Below are positions 16,590-23,691 of a stretch of DNA of 27,539 nucleotides, piece by piece. The stretch spans positions 1-27,539 of the forward strand of contig CAJTTU010000039.1 in the NCBI GenBank assembly GCA_910579325.1, read 5' to 3'. Both the position numbers and the translations under genes were made by a program. Positions within the stretch are counted from its first letter, which is position 1. Each line of letters opens with the position of its first letter. Origin of the DNA: an uncultured Lachnospiraceae bacterium (GTDB taxonomy: Bacteria > Bacillota > Clostridia > Lachnospirales > Lachnospiraceae). The notes below the pieces were generated by a model. That model saw nothing but the letters and a program-made list of their open reading frames with translations. It was not told where the DNA came from and searched no databases.

Positions 16590-16892
16590 TTATTCCGCTT
16601 CCTCCACAGTCAGACGAAAAGGAAATCCCTGCTCCCTGGCCATAGCCATGCCCGTCTGGGCTTTTGTAACCGCGATATCATAGGGATAAGTTCCCACCGC
16701 CGCCCTTCCGCTGCGGTGCACCATATACATCAGGCGGACCGCCTCAGGTTCTTCCTTGTGAAAAATCTGTTCCAGCAGCGCCACCACAAAATCCATGGGC
16801 GTAAAATCATCGTTGTGCATAATCACATGATAAAACTTGGGCTCTTTCACCTTCTGCCTTGTTTTCTCCTGAACTTCTCCCTGTAATGACAT
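16590..16892 (-). CDS. clpS: ClpS, N-end-rule adaptor of ClpAP
   Basis: 100 residues from the ATG at 16892, with GAGGG 8 nt upstream; a GTG five codons earlier overlaps that site and is rejected. Signature: KFYHVIMHNDDFTPMDFVVALLEQIFHKEEPEA, with the HNDDFTPMDFV block binding N-degron substrates, and the conserved late MYMVHRSGRAAVGTYPYDIAVTKA, which contacts the ClpA N-domain. It delivers proteins with N-terminal aromatic or Leu residues to ClpA. First gene of a clpS-clpA-regulator-kinase unit; 132 bp separate it from clpA with only a weak hairpin between. Confidence 0.95.
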   Translation of the reverse strand: MSLQGEVQEKTRQKVKEPKFYHVIMHNDDFTPMDFVVALLEQIFHKEEPEAVRLMYMVHRSGRAAVGTYPYDIAVTKAQTGMAMAREQGFPFRLTVEEAE

Positions 16893-16991
16893 ATCCGTTT
16901 CCCTCACATGTGGAAATTATCAGTAGTATCCGTTTGTTCTGTCTGAGCGTATTGGAAAAAAGCTTTCCGACAGACGCTTCAAACATGCTCT

Positions 16992-17020
16992 AGTATAGCA
17001 CAGTCCGCGTTTTCTGTAAA
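16992..17020 (-). promoter_or_regulatory. Promoter of the clpS operon
   Basis: TTTACA (17015-17020), 17-bp spacer, TATACT (16992-16997) on the minus strand, giving a leader of about 95 nt. No CIRCE or CtsR-type operator was seen near it. Confidence 0.75.
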
Positions 17021-17090
17021 CGAGCGGCATTCAGCCCGGTTCCTCCCAAAACACGCCCGAAAATATACGGAAATATAATGCTCCTGTCCC

Positions 17091-17119
17091 TTGCAAGGCA
17101 ACGGAGAGCATGTTATAAT
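17091..17119 (+). promoter_or_regulatory. Promoter of the retron-like RNA and reverse transcriptase
   Basis: TTGCAA (17091-17096), exact 17-bp spacer, perfect TATAAT (17114-17119). The start would fall near 17126, directly ahead of the structured RNA and some 420 nt before the reverse transcriptase ATG. Confidence 0.8.
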
Positions 17120-17125
17120 ACCAGC

Positions 17126-17426
17126 ATTCGGCGTAAACAATGCCGACGGCAGAGCCTGGTCGGATCAAATACAAAAAAATCACAGCACAACTGATGACCT
17201 CTCACAGGGCATGGCGCTATGTCCGCTCTTCCCTTTTTCATCAGACCGGCGGCGAGTCGCCGTCGGAGGAAAACACACAGGACGCCACAGGCATTGCCTG
17301 CGGACTGAAGTCTGCTCCGATGTACAACCGCACACTTCGTGTGCCACATGCCTTCGGCATCGTACATCTGCGCAGCCTGCAGCATCACCTTTTTGTATGA
17401 TTCTTTTGTATTCCGGTCAGCCTGCC
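17126..17426 (+). ncRNA. Candidate retron msr-msd RNA
   Basis: Non-coding interval of about 300 nt with dense secondary structure. Closing stem, arms 17148-17180 and 17400-17426: GGCAG/CTGCC, then CTGGTCGG/CCGGTCAG (two G-U), then AATACAAAAAAAT/ATTCTTTTGTATT (one mismatch), broken by small bulges; this is the a1/a2-like pair. Just inside, CACAGCAC offers an AGC with a possible branching G at 17185. Inside follow CTGATGA/TCATCAG (17191-17197, 17238-17244), a 9-bp hairpin CCGGCGGCG-AGT-CGCCGTCGG (17246-17266), small hairpins at 17286-17315, and an msd-like arm CTGC + GATGTAC / GTACATC + GCAG (17312-17375) ending in two hairpins with TTC loops. Retrons normally carry msr-msd upstream of the reverse transcriptase on the same strand, as here. 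Boundaries are by eye. Confidence 0.6.
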
Positions 17427-17526
17427 CATATGTATTCCCGCGAATCCCACGGTTCCTGATTCTGTAAGATAATTTTTATTCTGCCATAAAAGCAGGCGCT
17501 GAGAGCTTCCGGGCGTACATACATAT
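17427..17526 (+). promoter_or_regulatory. Structured leader between the RNA and the reverse transcriptase
   Basis: ATATGTAT (17428-17435) is an exact complement of ATACATAT (17519-17526), extended by CCCG/CGGG, and closes a second loop ending 6 nt before the AAGGAGG site at 17532-17538. CTGC...GCAG (17481-17495) lies within. It could couple RT translation to RNA folding. Confidence 0.35.
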
Positions 17527-17543
17527 TAAACAAGGAGGCTTTC

Positions 17544-18527
17544 ATGGCATACTCTGATTTGTGGAAATACTGTACGGCAAAACACTGCAACGATCTGCTC
17601 ATCTCCATGGACCTGTTCGCGCCTGTGGACATGGCTGCCGACAGACAGCTTGCCTGCCTCTATGAGCTGAGCAATCACCCGGAACGGCATTACCGGACGG
17701 CGCGGCTTCCCAAACGGGACGGTTCCTTTCGCCGAATCGATGCGCCTGACTTTCTGATGAAAACGGTTCAGTCCAATCTGCTCCGTCATTTTCTGGAACA
17801 ACAGCCGATTTCCCCTTACGCGACAGCCTATTATAAAGGCGGGTCCCCGGCGGTTCATGCCCGCCGCCATGTCGGCGCGAAACAATTATTGAAACTGGAT
17901 ATCAAAGACTTCTTTCCAAATATCACTTTTTCCATGGTTCTCCGGACCGCTTTCCCGGGCCGGCTGCTGCCCCCCGCCGCAGCTGTCCTGCTGACCAGTC
18001 TCTGCTGCCTGCGGGAATCACTGCCCCAGGGTTCTCCCGCATCTCCCTATATTTCCAACCTGGTCATGCGTCCTTTTGATGATTATATGGGCGGATGGTG
18101 CGAAGAACAGGGAATTTGTTACGGCAGATATTGCGACGACATGACATTTTCCGGAGATTTTGACGGCGAGACGGTTTTATATAAGGCGAGAGGCTTTCTT
18201 GGAGCTATGGGATTTTCACTGAATAACAGAAAAACCTGTCTCCTTTCCAACGGCCGGCGGCAGACTGTGACCGGAATCGTGGTCAATCAGAAAGCCCAGA
18301 TCAGCAAAACCTGCCGCAAAAAAATCCGTCAGTCCATCTACTACTGCCGGAAGTTCGGCATAGAGTCCCATTTAACCCGCTGCCATACGGACGCCGACCC
18401 TGCCCTTTATCTGAACGCTCTGCTTGGAAAAATCGACTGGGTGCTGTCCGTAAACCCGGAAGACGCTGAATTTTCCGCATACCGTATCCAGGTACGGGAG
18501 TGGATGAAAATGCAAAATACGAAATGA
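17544..18527 (+). CDS. Retron-type reverse transcriptase
   Basis: 327 residues, ATG preceded by AAGGAGG. RNA-directed DNA polymerase with the full order of RT blocks: ARLPKRDGSFRRIDAPD (fingers, 53-69), SPAVHARRHVGAK (101-113) in the place of the retron NAxxH motif, LKLDIKDFFPNI (catalytic Asp 119), LPQGSPASPYISN (160-172), YGRYCDDMTFSG with the catalytic YCDD at 196-199, GFSLNNRKT, and QTVTGIVVN with the VTG motif (242-244) that marks retron RTs and helps recognise the msr. Two departures: YCDD replaces the usual YADD, and HARRH has His for the first Asn. No maturase or HNH domain, so not a group II intron protein; no TR/VR repeats, so not a diversity-generating element. It should prime from the upstream RNA and make a short msDNA. 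No effector gene is attached, though the next gene starts 71 bp downstream. Confidence 0.88.
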   Translation: MAYSDLWKYCTAKHCNDLLISMDLFAPVDMAADRQLACLYELSNHPERHYRTARLPKRDGSFRRIDAPDFLMKTVQSNLLRHFLEQQPISPYATAYYKGGSPAVHARRHVGAKQLLKLDIKDFFPNITFSMVLRTAFPGRLLPPAAAVLLTSLCCLRESLPQGSPASPYISNLVMRPFDDYMGGWCEEQGICYGRYCDDMTFSGDFDGETVLYKARGFLGAMGFSLNNRKTCLLSNGRRQTVTGIVVNQKAQISKTCRKKIRQSIYYCRKFGIESHLTRCHTDADPALYLNALLGKIDWVLSVNPEDAEFSAYRIQVREWMKMQNTK

Positions 18528-18598
18528 TCTTTTATTTTTCCCGTGAAAACGTTATAATCATTTCAAATAGCGTTTATATGGAAAGATTGGAGTAAATA

Positions 18599-20311
18599 AT
18601 GTCCTCAAAAAAACATATGGGAAATACCGCGAAAAAAAAACATACGGGAAATAGCGCCGTATCACAAACATCCCTGATGCCGCATGAATGGATCGTGCAG
18701 GCATTAATGACTGCGATGCTGGGTATTTTCCCGCTATATTATCAGGATAAATATTATAATATGGGCGACGCCAAATACCAGTTTTTCAGAAACGTCACCC
18801 TCCTCTTACTGATTGCGCTGTCTGTTTTCCTGGCCTTCGACAAGCTCATTACTCCGCCAAAAGACTGGCGGCGGCCGAAGCTTTCATTTTTAGACGGCGC
18901 GGTTCTTGCCTATATGGCGGCCGCGGTTCTGTCCTGGATTTTCTCACCTTTCAAATCGGATGCCTGGATTGGCTCCCATGAATGGTATATGGGCCTGCTG
19001 TCTCAGCTGTTATTTGTCGGAATTTATTTTGCCGTATCCCGGTTCTGTACCCGGCGGACATGGACGTTATGGATTATGGGCGCCAGCGCCGCCGTCGTTT
19101 TCCTGATCGCTTATCTGCACCGGTTTAAAATTGATCCGCTGGGACTGTATGAAAATATCTCCGACCACTATCAGGTTCTGTTTCTGGGAACCATCGGACA
19201 GGCCACCTGGTATTCCAGCTATATCGCGGTAATACTTCCTGTAATAATGGGCATCTATCTGGTCGGACTGCATAAGGACGCCAGAAATCCGGCCAGACGC
19301 GCCGCCGGTCTGTTTTCCCTGATACCGCACGGCGAAAAGATGCCCCATATTCTGACCGGTCTCCTCCTGTTTCTCGGTTTCTGCAGCGCGGTTACCCAGA
19401 ACAGCGACAGCATTTATATCGGCCTGGGACTGGCTTTTATCCTGTTTCTCTGGTTCTCTATGGTAAATCCTGACATGTGGAAACGATATGTGGAACTGTG
19501 TCTGATCGCCCTGTCAGCCGCAAAATTTACCGGTCTTTTGCAGACGGCTTTTCCGGAACGGGTTCCGGAACTGGATTCCCTTTCCCTGGCGGTCACAAAA
19601 GGAACGTTTGGCTGGCTGATCCTCGCGGTAACGGCAGCCGTTTATACGCTGACTCTATATCTGCTTCGCAGACAGAAAAGAGCGACGGCGGCCTTGCAGG
19701 ATTCCACTCCGCAGAATTTCGCGTCATTTTTTTACCGATTGCGAACCGTATTATTCGCGGTACTGGGCGTCGTCCTGCTCCTTGTCCCTGTTGTCATGTG
19801 GCTGGTCTCCACTGGCAGAATCTCCGGTGACTCCGGTATTCTCGGATCTGCCGGCTATCTGAATTTCGACGCCAAAAGCTGGGGCAGCGGCAGAGGGCAG
19901 ACCTGGAGCTACTGTATCCGTATTTTTTCCGAGTATCCGCCCCTGATGAAACTGTTCGGCTGCGGACCGGATTCCCTGACCTTTTATTCAGAAGCCCATC
20001 ACGCTGCAGAGATTGCGTCCATGTGGAACGGCCTGAAGCTGACCAACGCCCACAACGAATGGCTGACCGCGCTGATCAACTACGGTTTTACAGGCGCGGC
20101 TGCCTATCTGTCCGTCTTTATTCTCGCAGTCTTCCGGACGCTGAAAGGCTGGAAAGAATCCCCCGTCCTGTTAGCCGCCGCAGCTGCCGTGCTCTCCTAT
20201 GCCGGACACAATTTTTTCTGCTATCAGCAGGCCGTCTGCACCCCTCTGATTTTTATCGTCATCGGAGCGGCCGAATATATATGCAGAAATCCGGAGCGGG
20301 CAGAACCGTGA
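18599..20311 (+). CDS. O-antigen ligase/polymerase-family membrane protein (Wzy_C)
   Basis: 570 residues, many (about 12) hydrophobic helices. The N-terminus is basic with a small internal repeat (KKHMGNTAKKKHTGNSA) in the cytosol. The long loop near residues 420-490 holds GYLNFDAKSWGSGRGQTWSYCIRIFSEYPPLMKLFGCGPDSLTFYS and ends in TNAHNEWLTALINYGFTG; the NAHNEWL histidine (about 482) and the G.GPD loop are the Wzy_C/WaaL hallmarks. Such proteins join or polymerise surface glycans on the outer face of the membrane; in Gram-positives the acceptor (capsule, teichoic acid or glycoprotein) is mostly unknown. It has no glycan genes beside it. A TTATAAT at 18552 could serve as its own -10. Confidence 0.85.
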   Translation: MSSKKHMGNTAKKKHTGNSAVSQTSLMPHEWIVQALMTAMLGIFPLYYQDKYYNMGDAKYQFFRNVTLLLLIALSVFLAFDKLITPPKDWRRPKLSFLDGAVLAYMAAAVLSWIFSPFKSDAWIGSHEWYMGLLSQLLFVGIYFAVSRFCTRRTWTLWIMGASAAVVFLIAYLHRFKIDPLGLYENISDHYQVLFLGTIGQATWYSSYIAVILPVIMGIYLVGLHKDARNPARRAAGLFSLIPHGEKMPHILTGLLLFLGFCSAVTQNSDSIYIGLGLAFILFLWFSMVNPDMWKRYVELCLIALSAAKFTGLLQTAFPERVPELDSLSLAVTKGTFGWLILAVTAAVYTLTLYLLRRQKRATAALQDSTPQNFASFFYRLRTVLFAVLGVVLLLVPVVMWLVSTGRISGDSGILGSAGYLNFDAKSWGSGRGQTWSYCIRIFSEYPPLMKLFGCGPDSLTFYSEAHHAAEIASMWNGLKLTNAHNEWLTALINYGFTGAAAYLSVFILAVFRTLKGWKESPVLLAAAAAVLSYAGHNFFCYQQAVCTPLIFIVIGAAEYICRNPERAEP

Positions 20312-20469
20312 ATCGCTATCAGAATTACCAAATTTCTCAACCGAATTACAGCGGATTAAAACAATAGCTATTTTTAAAACTGTGTGATATACTTTATACA
20401 TTCGCAGGCAATAAACCTGGTTTTATATTTTTTATCTCACCACAAATATATCTGGAGGAAACAATCATC

Positions 20470-21273
20470 ATGGAAAATAACAATAAAGAAATGACAGCCG
20501 AAGAACTTTTGACCCGTGCGGAAGATCTTGTACAGAACACCCACAATTTCGAGTGCCAGCTTATGGTGTCCGTCACGCTGACCGGCAAGGATGGGAGCAT
20601 TATCGAAAACCAGCTGAGCAATCACTCCACCGTTTTCCAGGACAAGGCCATGATCGATATCGCCACCCGTTTTTATGGTATGGATCTGGAACAGAAATCC
20701 TACTGGGTTACGGAAGGCGAGCATTACTATGAATATTCGGACAGCCCCCAGGGATGGAGCCGGAACGAATACCGGCAGGGCAACTTCCTGAGCTATCTGG
20801 AATCTTTTTATATGCTTTTAAATTTCCCGGCCTTTTTCCGGGATAAAAAGTCTTTTGAAATCATCGACACGGAAGAAATCGACGGACATAACATTATCAC
20901 CCTTCGCGGTATCATCCCCGGAGAATTTACCCGCCCTGTCCTGGGCATGGTAACCAGCCTGACCCTGTTAAGCATCCTGACCGACGACGAGTCCTTCTAC
21001 CAGGATATGCCGGACATCCCGGTCAACGTATACCTGAACGCCGATACCGGCGCCATGACAAAGATCGTGTTCAGTTTAAAAGAAACCAACGAAAAAATCC
21101 TGAACAACGCCTACGGCAGCGACCAGCCCCGCCCGATGACCGGTATCTGGGGCGCCGTCAGTACGCTGGTATATTCCAACTATGGCAGCGCGCCGGACTT
21201 TGAAGTGCCCAGGGAAGTGAAGGAGAACTGTAAGATTGTGGATGTGAAAGAGGCGGAGACAGCACGGAAATAG
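20470..21273 (+). CDS. Uncharacterised protein, possible LppX/LolA-like beta fold without signal peptide
   Basis: 267 residues, ATG with CTGGAGG 11 nt upstream. Not recognised by family. The pattern, AEELLTRAEDLVQNTHNFECQLMVSVTLTGKDGSIIENQLSNHSTVFQDKAMIDIATRF, then a series of short beta strands (WVTEGEHYYEYSDSPQGWSRNEY, DGHNIITLRGIIPG, VNVYLNADTGAMTKIVFSLKE), resembles the LppX/DUF6612-like sheet proteins that carry lipids or are lipoproteins. Those have a lipobox; here the N-terminus MENNNKEMTAEE is polar and there is no signal sequence, so this one is probably cytosolic. Residues 155-172 (MVTSLTLLSIL) are hydrophobic but too short to be sure of a helix. Gene stands alone, followed by a stem-loop. 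Confidence 0.6.
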   Translation: MENNNKEMTAEELLTRAEDLVQNTHNFECQLMVSVTLTGKDGSIIENQLSNHSTVFQDKAMIDIATRFYGMDLEQKSYWVTEGEHYYEYSDSPQGWSRNEYRQGNFLSYLESFYMLLNFPAFFRDKKSFEIIDTEEIDGHNIITLRGIIPGEFTRPVLGMVTSLTLLSILTDDESFYQDMPDIPVNVYLNADTGAMTKIVFSLKETNEKILNNAYGSDQPRPMTGIWGAVSTLVYSNYGSAPDFEVPREVKENCKIVDVKEAETARK

Positions 21274-21350
21274 CATTTTTTCGATTAACACAGTCCGGAC
21301 AGACATTTCGGAAACTTTTTATGAATCAGTTTATTCCTTCCAAATCAAAA

Positions 21351-21384
21351 GCAGAGTAACAAGGCATTTTCCCTGTTACTCTGC
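21351..21384 (-). terminator. Strong hairpin, likely terminator of the minus-strand island genes
   Basis: GCAGAGTAAC-AAGG pairs with CC-TGTTACTCTGC (11-12 bp, one bulge, loop about 8). The T run (CTTTTGATTT) follows on the minus strand, none on the plus strand. Confidence 0.65.
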
Positions 21385-21452
21385 ATACGGCAAAAAATCT
21401 TATATTCTATCTCATTTTTATCAATTCATCATTGCTTATAATCTCATAGTTC

Positions 21453-21608
21453 TCACACCATCTGCCACACCCAATACACCACCCCCAGAATCCAACTGGC
21501 CAGCGTCCCAAACAAAATCACAGGCCCTGCGATCGTAAAAATCTTACACCCGACTCCGAACACCTGCCCCTCTGCTTGTGTATAGCAAAGACCAACTTTT
21601 TCATACAC
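21453..21608 (-). pseudogene. Short membrane-protein stub
   Basis: An open frame of 51 codons from a GTG at 21608 (a TAG lies a few codons upstream) ends at 21453. It encodes QAEGQVFGVGCKIFTIAGPVI and LFGTLASWILGVVYWVWQMV, one or two membrane helices with a cluster of Trp. No ATG and no ribosome binding site of note are visible, so it is best read as the surviving C-terminus of a lost membrane protein, though a tiny real protein cannot be ruled out. Confidence 0.3.
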
Positions 21609-21682
21609 TCCATATGATTCATCCTATTTTTTACATATTTACCAATTCATCAATTTTTGCTTGTAATATTTCTCCTTTTCAT

Positions 21683-21931
21683 TTACATTAACTGTAACCC
21701 TTTAAGCTGCTCCACCTCCATAACACTGAGACCGGTATCTTCAGCAATCTTCTCAATTGTAAGTTTTCCCCTTTTCAAAAGCCGAAGTGCTGTTTCTCTT
21801 TTCGTTTCATTTATACCTTGGCTTTTTCCCTGATTTAATATGGTCTTTGCCTCTGTTTCAATCAATGCCCCGCCCATGATATCACCTATGCCTTTCCTCA
21901 CATTTTCATATTTCTGTGCGATTTTTTTTCT
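21683..21931 (-). pseudogene. Rpn-family nuclease/transposase-like C-terminal remnant
   Basis: About 80 codons open after an in-frame TAA at 21932-21934. KYENVRKGIGDIMGGALIE leads to QGKSQGINETKRETALRLLKRGKLTIEKIAEDTGLSVMEVEQLKG, the flexible tail and small terminal helix typical of Rpn (recombination-promoting PD-(D/E)XK nuclease) proteins. The nuclease domain that should lie before it (about 200 residues) is absent, so this is a 5'-deleted fragment. Confidence 0.6.
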
Positions 21932-21960
21932 TTATTAATAGAAATCCGTTCACCTGCCCA

Positions 21961-23503
21961 TTATCTTTCTTTGCGCAGCCGATATGTCCGCATCTTATTT
22001 TTTCCCATTGCCTCAACATCGCCCATCGCAGAAAGCATTTCTCTCGTTCTTGCCATACTTAGACCCAGTACTTCTGCAATATCTTTGGTTTTTGCCGTTT
22101 CATGCTCTTGTAAATACAATCTGATTTTCTCCTTATTTTTACTTATTTTTATCGCCTTGTTTTTATCGTCTGTTTTTTATCGCTTGTTTTTTTATGAATT
22201 TCAATGTCAGCGCTGTCCGATCCGGATCAAAACTCTCTTTTATATCGGGTTCTTCCCAACCCTCATCCTCCCATACGCTAAAAATATTAGGCACTCCGCT
22301 TCCCGCATGCTCGCCAATATCTATCAGATTAAACATTTTCATCAGACTCTTATTTCTTGGATCAGATTTTCCTCCCCTACGCATTTGTTCCTTTCCAAGC
22401 CTTATATAACCAGGATTTTCTAATGTAATTTTATCTTCCTCTTTGATAATAAGGATGCCAAATTTCCCATAAAAATCTGCATTGATAATACAATTTGCCA
22501 GTGCCTCCCGCAGTGCCCTGTAGACTGACGTATCATCAATCCTAAAACCGCCCTCCATCTTAAATGGCACTTTAATATCTTTCACAATTTTTTTGTATAC
22601 CCGGAAATCCAACAAAACGCGTCACTGGCGCGTTTTTCTGGATACTTCGTAATAAAAATCAAACAGATTTCCTGACCACTCCCAGGGCGAAGATTGAAGT
22701 CTGTCTGCCCATCTGATCACAGTATCCGGATTTTCTCTGTAATCTAAAAAATATTCAGGAAAGTATCTCACAATATCATACTCATTTCCAAACATAAGCA
22801 TTCCGGCCGCAGTGGGGTGAAGTCTTTTATCGTCTTTCGAAAACCCGCCGCTCCAATTACTCTGAGATACTCATTATCATCCAGTCTCTCGAAATGATGT
22901 CCCGGTTTAAAAGACTTGTGGCTGTTGCGATAGCCACAAAGGGAATCCTGATTCAGATCTTCGATTTCAGCCTCATCAAGCACTTCCATATCCATGGTTT
23001 CCTCTGCTTGGTCTCTCAACATTGTTTAACCTGCAGCCTGGTACAGTGGTAATCTCCCTCCTGGTTTCTACGAAAAGTTCCTCCAAACAAGTCATCATTG
23101 ACATATACTGGCTTTTGTTCCCGTTTTGCGCTCGGCACCCAGATTACCATAATTACATCGTCTGATTCAGCCGCCGAAAAAGTTTACACATCATCATCTT
23201 TCAAAAGATTTACACTTACTTTTTTACGATTGTTAAGCGTACCCCAGAAAATCTTTTTTAATTTTGCGGCATTTTTTAGCCCAGTTGTATGCCAATCTCC
23301 ATTCTTATCTTCTTTTACTCCAAGGATAATCACCCCGCCGTAACAATTGGCAAAAGCAGAATAGGTATCCCATAAGCTATTTGGCAGGCCGCCTTCCGCT
23401 TTCTTTACTTTTCTACGGTTGTCTTCTTTGTAGGAATCAAATTTTATCAGTTCAAACAGTTCTTCCTTACTTGCTCCTATTATAAAAGTTGTTTAAATTC
23501 CAT
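21961..23503 (-). pseudogene. AlbA_2 domain ATP-binding protein (RecG-like), multiply broken
   Basis: Read from the ATG at 23503, the whole family architecture is still legible: AlbA_2 (KAEGGLPNSLWDTYSAFANCYGGVIILGVKED), VPSAKREQKPVYVN...GTFRRNQEGDYHCTR, AAGMLMFGNEYDIVRYFPEYFLDYRE, GHKL-type ATPase (YRALREALANCIINADFYG, NPGYIRLGKEQMRRGGKSDPRNKSLMKMF, GEHAGSGVPNIFSVWED) and a C-terminal winged helix ending at 21961 (KTKDIAEVLGLSMARTREMLSAMG). Lesions seen: frameshift near 23480; nonsense TAA at 23184-23186; frameshift near 23023; frameshift near 22842; a 45-bp in-frame insertion with a TGA at 22604-22648; frameshift in an A run near 22175. Not functional as one protein. A related, differently built gene starts at 405. 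Confidence 0.85.
22604..22648. repeat. 45-bp palindromic insertion inside the AlbA_2 pseudogene
   Basis: Family alignment by eye expects the frame to run straight from FDFYY to RVYKKI. Instead exactly 45 bp intervene, centred on AAAACGCG-TCACTGG-CGCGTTTT (22614-22621, 22629-22636), with near-matching GTATCC/GGTATAC at its margins. In frame but bearing a TGA. Looks like a small mobile palindrome. Confidence 0.45.
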
Positions 23504-23691
23504 AGACTTCTCTTTTTTCATTCGAAAGCTCACATTGCGCACCAATCCATATAAGAATCCAATCCCAACACTTTAATTGTATATTCACCTTTTTCAGTCA
23601 GCCCAACTATATCTCCATTCGAGGAAAAGCAAAATGTTTTTTGCAATCCTTATCCAACGGTAAAACAAACAGACTTTCAAACTTTACTTTT
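23504..23691 (-). other. Decayed coding-like stretch
   Basis: Minus-strand frames give KVKFESLFVLPLDKDC and, after a frame change, NGDIVGLTEKGEYTIKVLG (stop near 23533), protein-like segments with no start and no recognisable family. Probably a frameshifted remnant left between the AlbA_2 pseudogene and the ParA-HD gene. Confidence 0.3.

Noticed and set aside
17091..17459. Short plus- and minus-strand frames within the RNA upstream of the RT
   Set aside because: No ribosome sites, no family, and the interval is better explained by the paired stems; the frames begin inside the promoter.
17544..18527. Group II intron maturase or diversity-generating retroelement
   Set aside because: No maturase X/HNH domain, no intron domain V-like hairpin after the gene, no template/variable repeat pair seen.
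21971..22423. Plus-strand 150-codon frame in the AlbA_2 pseudogene
   Set aside because: Antisense to clearly recognisable ATPase and winged-helix codons.
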